NCBI GenBank assembly: GCA_030052745.1
Contig: JANBVO010000028.1
Span: 310,001-374,000, forward strand
Source of the DNA: Pleurostoma richardsiae
Taxonomy: Eukaryota > Ascomycota > Sordariomycetes > Calosphaeriales > Pleurostomataceae
Direction of reading: 5' to 3'
Length of the DNA stretch: 64,000 nucleotides
In this document: in pieces, positions 11,680-22,949 of the stretch
How the letters are laid out: each line of letters opens with the position of its first letter
Position numbering within the stretch: position 1 is the stretch's first letter
The notes under the pieces: model-generated
The model's database searches: none
What the model was told of the DNA's origin: nothing
What the model saw: the letters and a program-made list of their open reading frames with translations, nothing else
Translations under genes and position numbers: made by a program

Positions 11680-13323
11680 TCACAGCTGCCCATTCGTGCA
11701 GCACTTGAGGTTGTCACAAAGACTGCCGCAAATGACCTGGCATGCTGCCGGGTCGAGCCGTCGCCGCCTAAGGGACAAGCTCGCGGACTCGGCGGCCGTG
11801 CCCACGTTGTTGCTGCTAGAGCTAGCATCACCATCCGCCTGCGGCGCACTAGCATCGGCCACCGTCACCGCCAGCTCGGGCTGGAGCGTCGTGGAGTGGA
11901 TGCCGTAGGCGTGCAGGCACTCGCTGACGGTGCGTGCCTTTTCCATGAAGTGTTCGACGTTCTGGTCCGAGACGACGACGTGCGCCGAGGCAATGGCTTT
12001 CTGCTGATTGAGCCGCCAGATGTGCAGCTCATGAACGGACTCGATGCCAGGGATCTGGATTGGTGTTTCGGGTCAGTCGTCTCACAGATGAGAGACTCGA
12101 CAGGAGTAAACGCACCTTCTCGAGGTCATGCTTGACATCGCTGATGTCGACTCCTCGTGGCGCACTCTGCAGCAGGATCGTTCCAGTCTGCTTGACCAGC
12201 GGCCAGGCAGTGATGAGAATCATGATCGCGATGCCCATACTCACGCCGGGGTCGGCGTAGATGCGGGCAGGGTAATGCGTCAGCCAGATGACTAGGGCAG
12301 CGATGATAACGCCCACGTTGTTGAGCGCATCGCCCATGACGTGGAGAAGGACGCCGAGCATCCCGAGATCACGACCAGGGCTCTTAAGCTTGGCAACAAG
12401 GTGTCGGTGCTCTGCATGCGGGTGGATGGGCTGCGGCGAGATGCCAATTAGCGTACTATCGCGAAGACACAGAATAATGCTGCCAGCGAGGACGCATGCT
12501 TACATCCATCGGGATTGTCTCAGCCTTGACGGCGCTGCTAGAGCCCGTTGAAGCAGTTCCTGCTTGCTTCTGCTGAGCGTCGGGGTTGGGACCGTGATCG
12601 TGACCGTGACCGTGACCGTGATGCTCTGTCCCAACAGTAAGCTTTAGAATAACAAGGACCTCACAATGGTTGAGGAGACTTAGCCTTACCATGTAGGAAT
12701 GCAGCGCTGACAATGTTCAAGCACAGCCCGACGCAGCCCATAATGAGGACGAGTTCGGGCTTCTCGACACCTGAAACTGAGTCAGACACCAGGTAATGGT
12801 AGGATGGAGCTTTGATACGCACCCTCAGGGGAGATGAAGCGCTCAATGGACTGCAGGAAGATGCTGATGCCGAGGGCCAGGAGGAAGGAACCGTTGAAGA
12901 AGGCACCCAAGAGCTGGGCTCGCTGCCAACCAAACGACAAGTCTTGAGGAGAATCGCTATGCTCGGAGATCTGCGCCAAGTATGAGTAGGTGGGCATTGA
13001 TCAAGGATACCTCAAGGAAATTACAATTAGGGCTGTCAAGGCGACAATAAAACCGACAAGGTCGTTCAACTTTAGGTATCATCAGCATCAGGTCGAAGAA
13101 GAACCAACACCATGATGAGACTGACATAGTGGAAGGCATCAGCAAGCAATGCTATGGACCCAGTTATGAACGCAACTGGGAGTAGAAGTTAGCAATGTAT
13201 CTGCAAATGGGGAGAGAGCTGAAGAGTTGTGAACTTGCCTGAGATCTCGGCCACGAAGTAGGAGAACGATATGGCGATAACCGCCGTGAGCCGCCGCTTG
13301 GGACTCAGGTTTAAGGTCATCAT
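11680..13323 (-). CDS. ZRC1: Vacuolar-type zinc transporter, cation diffusion facilitator family
   Basis: Eight exons reading leftward: 13323-13239, 13175-13126, 13069-13025, 12970-12823, 12770-12690, 12625-12504, 12430-12116, 12054-11680. They give 406 residues with all phases consistent. Six membrane segments are visible. Zinc site motifs are HYLND in TM2 (H44, D48) and HVMGD in TM5 (H207, D211). The TM4-TM5 loop has the expected His-rich run (HHGHGHGHDHG) encoded by a GGTCAC repeat. The C-terminal cytosolic domain contains ESVHELHIWRL and a Cys-rich end (CQVICGSLCDNLKCC). Family members (yeast Zrc1/Cot1) exchange Zn2+ for H+ into the vacuole. Intron 1 starts with GC instead of GT (13238-13237). 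The gene shares a 1.1 kb divergent region with IML1. Exon 3 is only 45 bases. Zinc specificity over other metals is inferred from the family. Confidence 0.9.
13176..13238 (-). other. Non-canonical GC-AG intron in the zinc transporter gene
   Basis: The exon ends ...ATCTCAG and the intron begins GCAAGT, then ends CTCCCAG (63 nt). Splicing restores the conserved AEIS-VAFITG junction of the family. No GT donor nearby does so. The rest of the donor matches the strong U1 consensus, as is typical of GC donors. Confidence 0.8.
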
Positions 13324-14460
13324 GACTACTTCATACCCAGGAACTCTGTCCACAAGGGATAATGTTGAGATCACTCTGTCTTTTTCCGAATTTGTCGCTC
13401 GTTCAGTTCATCTTTGGTGGTGCTTCTCTGTTTTTAGGTCGTCGGAAGAGCCGAGGACGAAGGCTCGCAAAGAGGCTGCCGTGTTTTCTGTGGCAATTGT
13501 CAGTCCCGCAACGCCGAGAAAGCCTGTGCCGATCAGATCACGCCTCGAAACACAATGTGAGACGACAACGATTGTAACGAAATGCAGAATATGTAGACGA
13601 AGGCTTCTGCAAATTGACTGCCTTAGACGCCACGGGTAGGATGGAAGTTGCCAATGTGTCAGTCTTCCGTCACGCTGGCAGAGTTGCAGTGCGTGAGCCA
13701 ATGTGACGGACGACAGCTGGCAGGCGGTAACAAACAGGTGCAAGCTCACAGAGGGTGGACAAACACCGACCTACCTGTACTCCGAGGACTGCCGTAGATC
13801 TTGTGTTCCCTCACGTTCTCAGAGGCACCTGGAGGCTCTGGCTTTATTCCACGATTTAAGGTATTGCAGTCGTCGTGAATGTTGACCAGTTGGCCGTGGG
13901 ATTTAGAGATGCTGTAGGACTGATATCCCGGTCTGCGGGTGAGAATGGAGACGGAGAGCTCTCGATTGTCCAAGCGCCTAATACCTAGGGTACCCTATTA
14001 CAATATCCGCATGTTTGGGTACAATAATTAATGGTTTCTCTCTTCCTCCATCATCCAACTCTGTTGAGCAGAAGCTGTTGAAGGTACCTCACCGGCAGGT
14101 CACCTGCCATCCAGTCGATGACGGGAGGTACCTTGGGTACCTTCCCCAACTGCGGCGGTATCGGCAAGTCGAGTTCCAAATCGTCACGCAGCACTGTACA
14201 CGACCCACTCTTTAAGTCCCCGCATCTGCACCCCAATGAGCCGATCTAAGCCTTGCCGGAAATGGAAGGCGGTGATATGAATACTGGATTCTGCCACAGC
14301 AAGCTCTCGACGACATGATGATGGAGCAATCCGTGAAGTCACCCTCCTGCGTGACGGTCGGCCCGCGCGAGCTTGAGAGGACTTGTGTGTCGGCGAAGAT
14401 GGTTGTTTCTAGAAGCTTCAAACTGAGCAGCAGCCGCCAGAGGGCCGTCAACACAACAGA
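13324..14460. promoter_or_regulatory. Divergent promoter region between zinc transporter and IML1
   Basis: Both genes start outward from this 1.1 kb segment. The hexamer GGTACC occurs four times within 153 bases (13989, 14083, 14127, 14136). An inverted repeat with 7-base arms GGCAGGT/ACCTGCC around a single C lies at 14094-14108. No perfect Zap1-type zinc element was found by eye. Their role as regulatory sites is a guess. Confidence 0.35.
14094..14108. repeat. Short inverted repeat in the IML1/zinc-transporter promoter
   Basis: Arms GGCAGGT and ACCTGCC with a one-base spacer, lying between two of the four clustered GGTACC hexamers. It could be a binding site for a dimeric factor. Confidence 0.5.
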
Positions 14461-17400
14461 ATGTCTCGAAATCTCCCAGCTACCCCTTCCGGGACCGCGC
14501 GACGGCCGCTCTGGTCTGCCCATCTTCGCCAATTCAGCAGAACGAGCCTCGACAAGATCCCGATAGATGCGCCTCCGCGATCGCCTGATACTGTCTCCAG
14601 CAATTCCACCGTTCGCGACGTCAAGCCCGCCAGGATGGAGCGCGTCTGCACTGTTACCGTCAACGAGTCCTTCGCTAGGGACGAGGTCCTGATGAACCTC
14701 GATCTCTTCGAAAACGACATCAAACCAGGGACCATGATGTCCATGGATGTCCTCAAACCAGAGACAGATAAGGCTGCTCAAACCACTGCCAGAGACCAGC
14801 AATCGCAGGGCCAGGTGAAAGATAGCGGGACATCGGACAGCACCCAGTCGAGGGTTGATGGAGGCAAGCGCTACATATTCTTCGTCAAAGACATGCCCAA
14901 GGAGCTAAAGGCGCGCTTCCCTGGTGTGGAGTTATATGTTGCAAAACACATCGCGGATGCTTTTGGAATGAAGAAGGGCTCACAAGTCCTGCTGATGCCC
15001 GTATGGACAGCACGCCACCTCCCAACCTCCAGGTAATATTGACTAATCGCGCGGACAGGTGGACGATACCAACCCTGCAATGCAAGCCTCGCATGTCGAG
15101 CTCTCCTTCAAAGACCAGTACCTTTCACGGTCTGATATGTGGAGGATAGCGGTTGGAGAGCTGGCGGACCGGACGGTATACAAAGGTCAGATGATGTTGT
15201 TTATGGGCACAATCAAGGCCCAGGTGACCGCTGTGTTCGTCGAGGGACGAAAAGTCCAATCGGCTTTCTTTGGAAAGAACACGCGACCGATCTTCCGCAG
15301 CGAGTCCGCCCGATACGTTCTCTTCATCCAGATGGCCCTCGAAATGTGGCACTTCGATTCCGACGGCTCCGGAGAGATTATGTTCAACAAGGTTGTGAAT
15401 GGGTTTCTACCGGCTTTGTTCAAGAAATGGGCAGCTCTCAAGGTGAAGCATCTCGTCAGCATCGTCCTCTTTGCCCGCATGGAATATGATGTCGGCTTGA
15501 CCACGGAATTCGGTAGTGCAGCTCTGCGAAACGACTACTACACAGGAGTGCAGCCGTCCGGTGATAAACGACCGTACAAGGACTTCTACCGGGTGGTGGT
15601 AAGCGAGATGGGTAGTGGCGAATGGACCAAGATCCTTTACCAGCTGAAGCGGGAGTTCAACTACTTCCGCCGCGACATAAGCCTGCATCATGTGGCTGCA
15701 ATGGATTCGGGCGCGTCAACGGCAGACAGTTCTGACGGAGATGGGCTGCCTGCCAATCGCATAAAGGCTGAGGCCTCAAGAGCCATGTATGGAAATGTCC
15801 TTGAGGCGATAAACATGGCGTCCTCCCTGTTCGCGCATGATTACATTGACAGGGACCTCATGAGGACCGGCATATCGATAGTCATCATATCCCCTGGCCC
15901 CGGTGTCTTTGAAGTGGAGTATGACACCCTCCGCAGAACTACAGAAGCCCTGGTCGGAAATGGCATTGGCATCGACCTGATTTGCATACCGAAGATACCG
16001 CTACATTCTGTTCCTCTCTTTCGATATCGCAACCCGGCTTATTCGGACGGCCGCCATTCCACTGCAAAACTCAGGCTCGGTATAACCAGTGGGAGCACCC
16101 CCAAACAGCCGACACCTCTTGTCGGGAGCTACTCGAGTATCTCGAGCTCATTGTCGCCAAGTAAGGGAAGCGGCACGGAATTGGTGCGGCGGCACGAGCC
16201 TGGCTCAGCTCATTCTATTGACGAGTGGATATTTGCCTTACCCCAATGGCTCCATATATCCTACTGGACTGGCACTTCGGACGAAGCTCTATCCTTCCAG
16301 GGCATCGCTCTCTCTGTAGCGGATCAGGAGAAACAGGAAGACGAATTCATCATCCGTTGCAGGATGTACGATTTGCAAATGAGAAGCGTTCTTGAAACCA
16401 ACGAGATTGAGACGACCCCTTTACACGCAGACCCCGTGTTTCCACAGAAGATACTACAGTCTACACTGGCGCGAAGCCCCGAAGACCAGGACAACCAAGA
16501 ATTCGTCGTGGTCCATAATCGTCGCGTGTCCGATGTCCTATACGACCAAGTGCATGGCTTCCAGAAGTTTGTCCCGGACAGACATGCGAAGCCAGGAGAG
16601 AAGACACTTTGGAAGCTGCTGCAGGAATACGATGACGCTAGGTCGCGTTTGCCGGCTTCAAGGCGAGCTACTCATCCGTCGAGACACGTAAAAGAGCTTG
16701 AGGACGGTACAAGACGCCGGCTCCTTGAAGATACGAGGCTCTTCGGTACGTCAGTTACTGACAAGAAAAACTCTGTTGAGACGCCAACTCCGCCTGTTCT
16801 CTCATATAGACCTCGACCCGATTTACCGGACACGAGTACAATCTCCAGGAGAGGGTCAGAGGCCGCCAACACAAGCTCTCGGCTGTCTCCTGCGAAACCG
16901 CCGAAGTTCATGAGACAGATAAGTCTTGGCCAAAGAGGGTTTCTCACAGCCGCGCCGAAGGCCGCTGTGGCCGAAGTGAGCACAGAGAACGTTAATGCTT
17001 CCAAATCCCCCTTGCCGACTACGCCTCGAAGCATTTCCCGAGCGACTGCAGGACCTACGGCACGCCCTACCACTCCGCAGAGCATCTCCAGTGGCACCTT
17101 TACACCCACCTCTGAATTTCATAAGCATCAACACATAGGATCTATCATGGAATCGTATAGGGAATCTCCAAGTCGTCCAATAGTCATCAAGAGCTCGCAA
17201 CAATCATTTGATGTCGGGAGCCAAATACCTTCTGGATCCTTTCTATCATCGACGCTCAAGCCCAGAGACTTCCTCAAAGAGAATCCGGACCTTAAATTTT
17301 CAGATGCGCTCAGGGCTGAGGATGCCCAGAAGATGTACAATTCTAAGCTGCTAGCTGGAGCAGTGCCAGAGCTACCCGCCACTCTGTCACCGACAACAGC

Positions 17401-20122
17401 GCTGTCACCCTGGCTAACAGTCCTTAACCCCTCGAATCCGGACATCAACAGCATCGACCTATCTACCCTCTATAGCAGATGGCAGCACGTATTCGTGCGG
17501 CCCTCTGAAATGAGAGTTATGAAATGGAAATCACTATGCTCTCCAGCTGCTGTCCCCTTAACCACGGAATACTTCCCGTCGAAGACACAATTCGACAATG
17601 AATACCAACGACAGCCTTACAATGTATCGCAAAACACCGATGATGACATGCTTGAGGAGCCGAGGACTCGGCAAGAGTTCTTACGAGAGCTCATCGGCCT
17701 CCGCTTCTCGCAAGGCTTTCAAGTCGTGATCGGGCCAGCTGTGGCTAAAGCATTTGGCCAGCGGCAGCTGAAGCTAGGTGATATATTCTCGCGAGACCAC
17801 GACATAGAAGATGGAACTAGCATCTTTATGGCCGTGGGTAACACTATTCATCAGCTCTCCTGCGTGAATGGGACGGAGGTGGAAGTGACCATCTTCATTC
17901 GGAAGCCCACGGAGTCAGCTCCTCACTTTGACAGTGGCAGTACCATATACAAGCCAGCCATACGCACGCTGTTAGACCACAGCTACGAAACGTCTCGTAT
18001 TGATATCATCAACCCAAGGTCGGAGAGAAACTGGAACTATATTGATTCCTATATCGCGGGCCACGATGATGAGATGTCCGAGAATCTGCGCTTCTGGCGC
18101 ACGAGGTACGTCCTCATACCTGTTTCTACCAGGGGTGTATATCAGCAAAGAAATGGGGACGACGAAGAAGAGACCCGCATAGAAGGCATCAAATACCTGG
18201 CTCAACAATGGCATAAACATCGATACGTGCCGCCGGCTGAACGACGTTTCCAAGTCCAAGGCCGCAGAGCGAAGGACTTAGATCCTCACGATATTGTGTA
18301 CAAGACAGAAGACCCTTCGGTGGTCATTGCAGCGGAACTGGAGACATTGCCCCTTCTTGAGGGACAAGAAGGTGGGAACAGGAAAGGCCAGCTTGTGACC
18401 AACAGGGAGCTGTTCAAGAAAGGCAACTTCAGTATCTCGGCACTTGCCGAGATGATTCAACAGCCGGTAGAGAACGGTGGCGTGCGGATGCAGAACCGAA
18501 GGTGGCATTTGAGGCTGCATTACAACTGCTTCATCGGCTCCGATATGACGACCTGGCTCTTGGACAATTTTGAAGATCTTGAAAGTCGCGAAGAAGCAGA
18601 AGCCCTCGGGAATAGCCTCATGGTGCGAGAGGACGACAGGAGCAAGGATAAAGAGAAGGAGGCCAAGGAGGCCAAGAAGGAGCACGGCCTCTTCGTCCAC
18701 GTCGAGAAACGGCATCCCTTCAGAGACGGCCAATACTTCTACCAAATCAGCAGCGAATACGCAAAACCGCACCCACCTGGATGGTTCAACAGCGCGAGGA
18801 AGGGACTCGTGTCTGTGCCTTCTACACCTATGTCAGAACATATGGCGCGCGACTCCCCGAGGTCGGGGTTGTCGCGGCCGACGTCTATCCATGAAGAAAA
18901 TTCACCGCTGTCTGGCGCTACGACACCTACAGCCATCGGTAGCGGAAAGAAACCCCGGGTAGTCCTGAGCAGGGTCATGAAGTACGACGCAGACCCTAGA
19001 AAGCGATCTTACCGTCCTGAAAGGGTGGACCTACACTACGACCGGCTTCATAACCCGGACAACTGCTATCACATCCGCATCGACTGGATGAACACGACGG
19101 CCAAGCTTATCGAGGACGCAGTAGAGAGCTGGGCGAGAGATGCAGCCAAGTTCGGTCTCCGGCTCGTCGAGGTTCCCATCGCCGAAGCATGCAGCATCAG
19201 CGAGATCAACCCGTTTCGCAGACCTTACCGGGTGAAGCTCGCGATCACGCCTCCCAACCAGCAGCCGATAACCTACTACGAGCCTAACTCCTTCATGCCC
19301 CAGGCGCAGCCGGGGAGGCACTTCTACCAGAAGGCCATACTGCGCAAGTTTGACTTCGTCCTCGACGTAGAGGCGGCGTCCAACTTCCCGGCCAACGTCG
19401 ACGTGAGCTACTCATGGGGCAAGCCGGATTTCAAATACACGCAGTATATACACCGCTCAGGGGCAGGCCTGGCAGAAATCACGGACGAAGGCGACTTCCT
19501 TCTGCTCGCGAACCGGCTGTACAGCAGCCGCGCCGCGATGGCAGCCCGCGAGAGGGGGATGCGCACCGAGCAGCAGGGCGCCATGGACCGGGCCGGCCCT
19601 CTGACGGGAGGTCGCTCGGCGATGGCCGCGTACACGCCGTACGGCATCGCAGAGCCCACACCCATGTCGTCACCACTGGTCAGACCAGCGGTGTTCTCGC
19701 CCTCTCCGGTTCTCAAGCCCGCCGGCGCCCCAGGGGATCCGTTTGCGGCGCGGACAGCAGGCGGCGTGCCTGACCCAGAGTCCATCAAGGACGACCTGGA
19801 GGCGTTCTGCGGAGACGCTGCAGCGCTCGAAGTCTTCTATAGACAGGCCCTCGAAACGGGCTCGCAGGCGCAGCAGCAGCCGGCTTCCACCCCGGGGTCT
19901 ATGCACCCGGTCACAACCACCACGCTGGGCAGCGTGCCTGAGACGAGTATACCGGCTCTCGGGCTGCCTCCTAACCTGCTGGGGGCCGGGCAGGGCCAGT
20001 GGATGGCGAGCAGCCCTGGGAGCCCCAGCCCCGGTAGGATGGGGAGCCCGGGAGTTAACTCACCGGCGATGATGTCTGCGTCGCAGCTTTTGAGGAGGGG
20101 CAGCGTGCAGCCTGATAGGTAG
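14461..20122 (+). CDS. IML1: Vacuolar membrane-associated protein Iml1 (DEPDC5), GATOR1/SEACIT subunit
   Basis: Exon 1 14461-15000 and exon 2 15059-20122 encode about 1867 residues, the usual size in filamentous fungi. The 58 nt intron begins GTATGG, ends GACAG and is phase 0. The N-terminal part has [12 protein letters not shown] and [20 protein letters not shown]. It is followed by [14 protein letters not shown] and the Iml1 block with MEYDV and [25 protein letters not shown] and [12 protein letters not shown] belong to the vWA-like SABA region. A Ser/Pro-rich linker covers roughly residues 550-760. A DEP domain sits near 1300-1415 ([16 protein letters not shown] ... [19 protein letters not shown]), and the C-terminal domain includes [20 protein letters not shown]. 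In yeast, Iml1 with Npr2 and Npr3 restrains TORC1 through GAP activity toward Gtr1 when amino acids are short. The final 150 residues are Pro/Gly/Ser-rich and probably disordered. Promoter elements are shared with the zinc transporter. Confidence 0.93.
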
Positions 20123-22553
20123 ACGGGCTGACTGCAGCGATGCCCTTGGAGTTTGGGAAGGCCAATGCAGGCACGACGGGGTGGGACATGTGTATAATGG
20201 CTTGTACGATATTTGGATATAATGTCCGTCACATACATTCGGTAGCTAATGACTCCTTGCTGCACCGACTGACGACCTCACGTTGCTACTTTCGGATCCC
20301 ACGTCGGACTCACTCCTAGTGACCGGGACGCGGCTTACCACATCCTGTCATGCTCGTGCGAGGTTGCCCCAGCCGCCTTCTGCAAGCTTGGGCGGTGTGA
20401 GTGGTTCGAGCTGGGCCGACGACATGACGAGACACGCATGCATGCAGGAGAGAGGCACAAAAGGTGGACAGAAAAAGGCTCACGATAACACGCCGATTGG
20501 CGCTCAGCCACCTTCTTGCTTCGTTGGCAGTTCCTGTCGAATGACACGCCGTCGTTTCGTCTACGACGGGTACCTATAGGACGGAGTGTGCTTCCCGCGT
20601 AACGCCACTACGAAACACTGCTGTTAGGGGCTCCGAGAGACGGATCCGTGTGTCACTGGATGGTGGATTCTGCACGCCGGAATATCTACGACGCAACCCA
20701 CGTCCCGGAGCTTTTTCTTAGTGGCTGAGGAGGGTCGTAGCGCAGGCAAAGCAGAGGCCTCCCAGTGTAATCTGCCTTGACCCACCGGCCAATTAACTAA
20801 GCGCTTTGTTCAGACCGTCGTTTTCGGTAGGGAGACCTAGCGGATGGACAGCAGCATCTGTGCGCTGTTGCGCCGTCGGTTAGGAGAGTGTCAAAGGGCC
20901 GCTTTATCTGGAGAGTCAAAGAGCGTCTCCTCGGAAAGCCGTTGAGGGATGTGAGGTCGAAACTCTTGGCCGAGGAGGAAACAAGCTTCCTGCCTATGAG
21001 ATCTGCCAAGAAGAAAAGGGTTGGCGATCGGCGAGACGAGAGCCCGCGGTCTCGTGGGTACAGTAGCCCGTAAACTTGGCAAGAGGGTTGGCAAAAGCTT
21101 GATGACGGGGTGCGTTCCCCACGGGCGTCGTGTCGGCCGTGGCTGGCGTCATAGGGCATCGGCCGCCCGCCTGCTTCTGCGGCCACAAGGTTCCTTGCAG
21201 CAGAAGCAGAAGCATTTCCAGGGAACGGGTGATGCTCACGCTGGCTCTTTGTCGTGTCCTTGCTTGACTACTCGAGTACAACGCGCTGTTGGGACCAAGT
21301 GAGGGGTCGCTTGGCGGCAGCGACCAACGTCATGGGCGGGTTGGTTGGTTTTCTGGCCGCGGAGGCGCGCCGTTTCAGAACATCGGGATGCAGAAGATGC
21401 AGAATTACGTCTGTGTCCCTCCCTCTACTAACCGTCCTGCCTTCTCAAAGCCGGTGAGAGCCACCGTCAGCCACATGGACAGGACGACGAGGTCATGAAC
21501 CGTATCGTGTGCCCCTTACGTGTACCGCAATGCGCTCAGCGCTCAGCTGGCACAACGAAGAGAGCGGATGGCTGAAGCAATGGAGATACAAAATGACTAG
21601 AGCGGGCGGCTTTGGGGCGTGAAGCTGAGCTGTATCGCAAGGCGCAGGCTATTATTTTATGGAGTTCACAGCAGAAAAGGGATCCTCAACATGACCATGT
21701 GAGCTGTGAACAGAGGAGAGAGGGAACCCAGACGAGGCGTATTATCCTGCGCATTTGCCCTTGTTCATTATCCAAATCCAAATCCAAGTCCATATTCTGC
21801 CCCAACGCACTGCCCTTACTCGCTGCGCAAGGCCACGACGATGCACTTCGGTCTTGGCAGTCGCAGTACCTTGATCGCCAACCCGTCGACGCACCGCTGA
21901 AGGTACAGGTACCTGCCCCTGAGACAGGGCAGGCCTCCCAGCGGCGGCAATCACAGACAGCTAAAAACGGCGTCATCTCTCTTTCCTGCAAAGGCCAACA
22001 AAGGGCTCCTCTTCTCCTTCACATCTCTTGCCCGCCGTCCTCTCTCTCTCTGTTTTCTTCCTCTTCAGACAAGTTTCGCGACTATCGAGAGGCTCGAATT
22101 CTACGGTTTGCGCATCACGGCGAGCAGGCGCGCGATTTCGCCCTAACACGGACACACATATCCCTCCCCCACGCGACGCTTGACCGCTCTGGGACCTAGA
22201 TCTAGGCACAAGCTCCTGAAGACCTCCCCAAGACAAGCCCATCACGACCTGACGGAGGATTCGCTATCGACATCCGGCCCAACATCCTGCGCAAATCCGC
22301 CTGACGAGGCAGACCATCCGTAATCGACGGACCGCGCCGACGACGAAACGCAGCGAAGCGGCAAGACTGCAATTTATCACGAGCAGACGGACGTGCGTTC
22401 CCTAGGACAGGCAATAGCCTAGGGTGGTATTTGCTTGAGTGCGAATCGCAATTTGATTGCGCCCAGACAAACAACGGAGAACAACTCCATTTTTTCCCGC
22501 TGCTTTACCCCTTGGGCCAAACCGCGCCTAAGTTAGGGAGCAACAGCTAAACA
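20123..22553. other. Intergenic, IML1 3' flank and exchanger upstream region
   Basis: No open frame here has convincing coding character. From about 21990 onward the DNA becomes pyrimidine-rich on the plus strand, as expected for the promoter and transcription start area of the Ca2+/H+ exchanger downstream. Confidence 0.45.
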
Positions 22554-22560
22554 ATGTCGT

Positions 22561-22935
22561 GTACGTAACCATTCCACCGCCCACCGCCCCCTTCCGACCC
22601 TATTGATGTCGCCTCCCACACCTCTCCCTTCGCCCTAAATACTTCACCGCAACCGCGCCTTGTCTGCCTTGCGGTCGTTGGGCACGTTTTGCTTTCTACT
22701 TTCGGTTCTTAGCCTGCATCTTCCCATTCGTGCAGTTCCCTCTTCCCTTCGTCTTCGCCGCCCTCTTTTCTTCATCGCCTTCTTTTCCACGCTCCTTCCT
22801 GTCACAGCACCCAATCAGACGACCAATCTTCATATCAGTCGAGCTGTGTATCACGCGCGCGAGCTGTCGTCATCCATGGTCTCTGAGCTTCGTGCGACGC
22901 GTACCTGGCCTCACTGCCATCTTCTACGGTCGCAG
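22561..22935 (+). other. Candidate 5' intron of the Ca2+/H+ exchanger gene
   Basis: An ATG TCG T micro-exon at 22554-22560 is followed by GTACGT. An acceptor CGCAG at 22931-22935 would join it in frame to CAGTCGGTTAATATG, the last triplet being the otherwise assigned start. The product would gain seven residues. The 375 nt intron is C/T-rich. The alternative is that translation simply starts at 22950 and this segment is 5' untranslated region. Confidence 0.4.
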
Positions 22936-22949
22936 ACCAGTCGGTTAAT

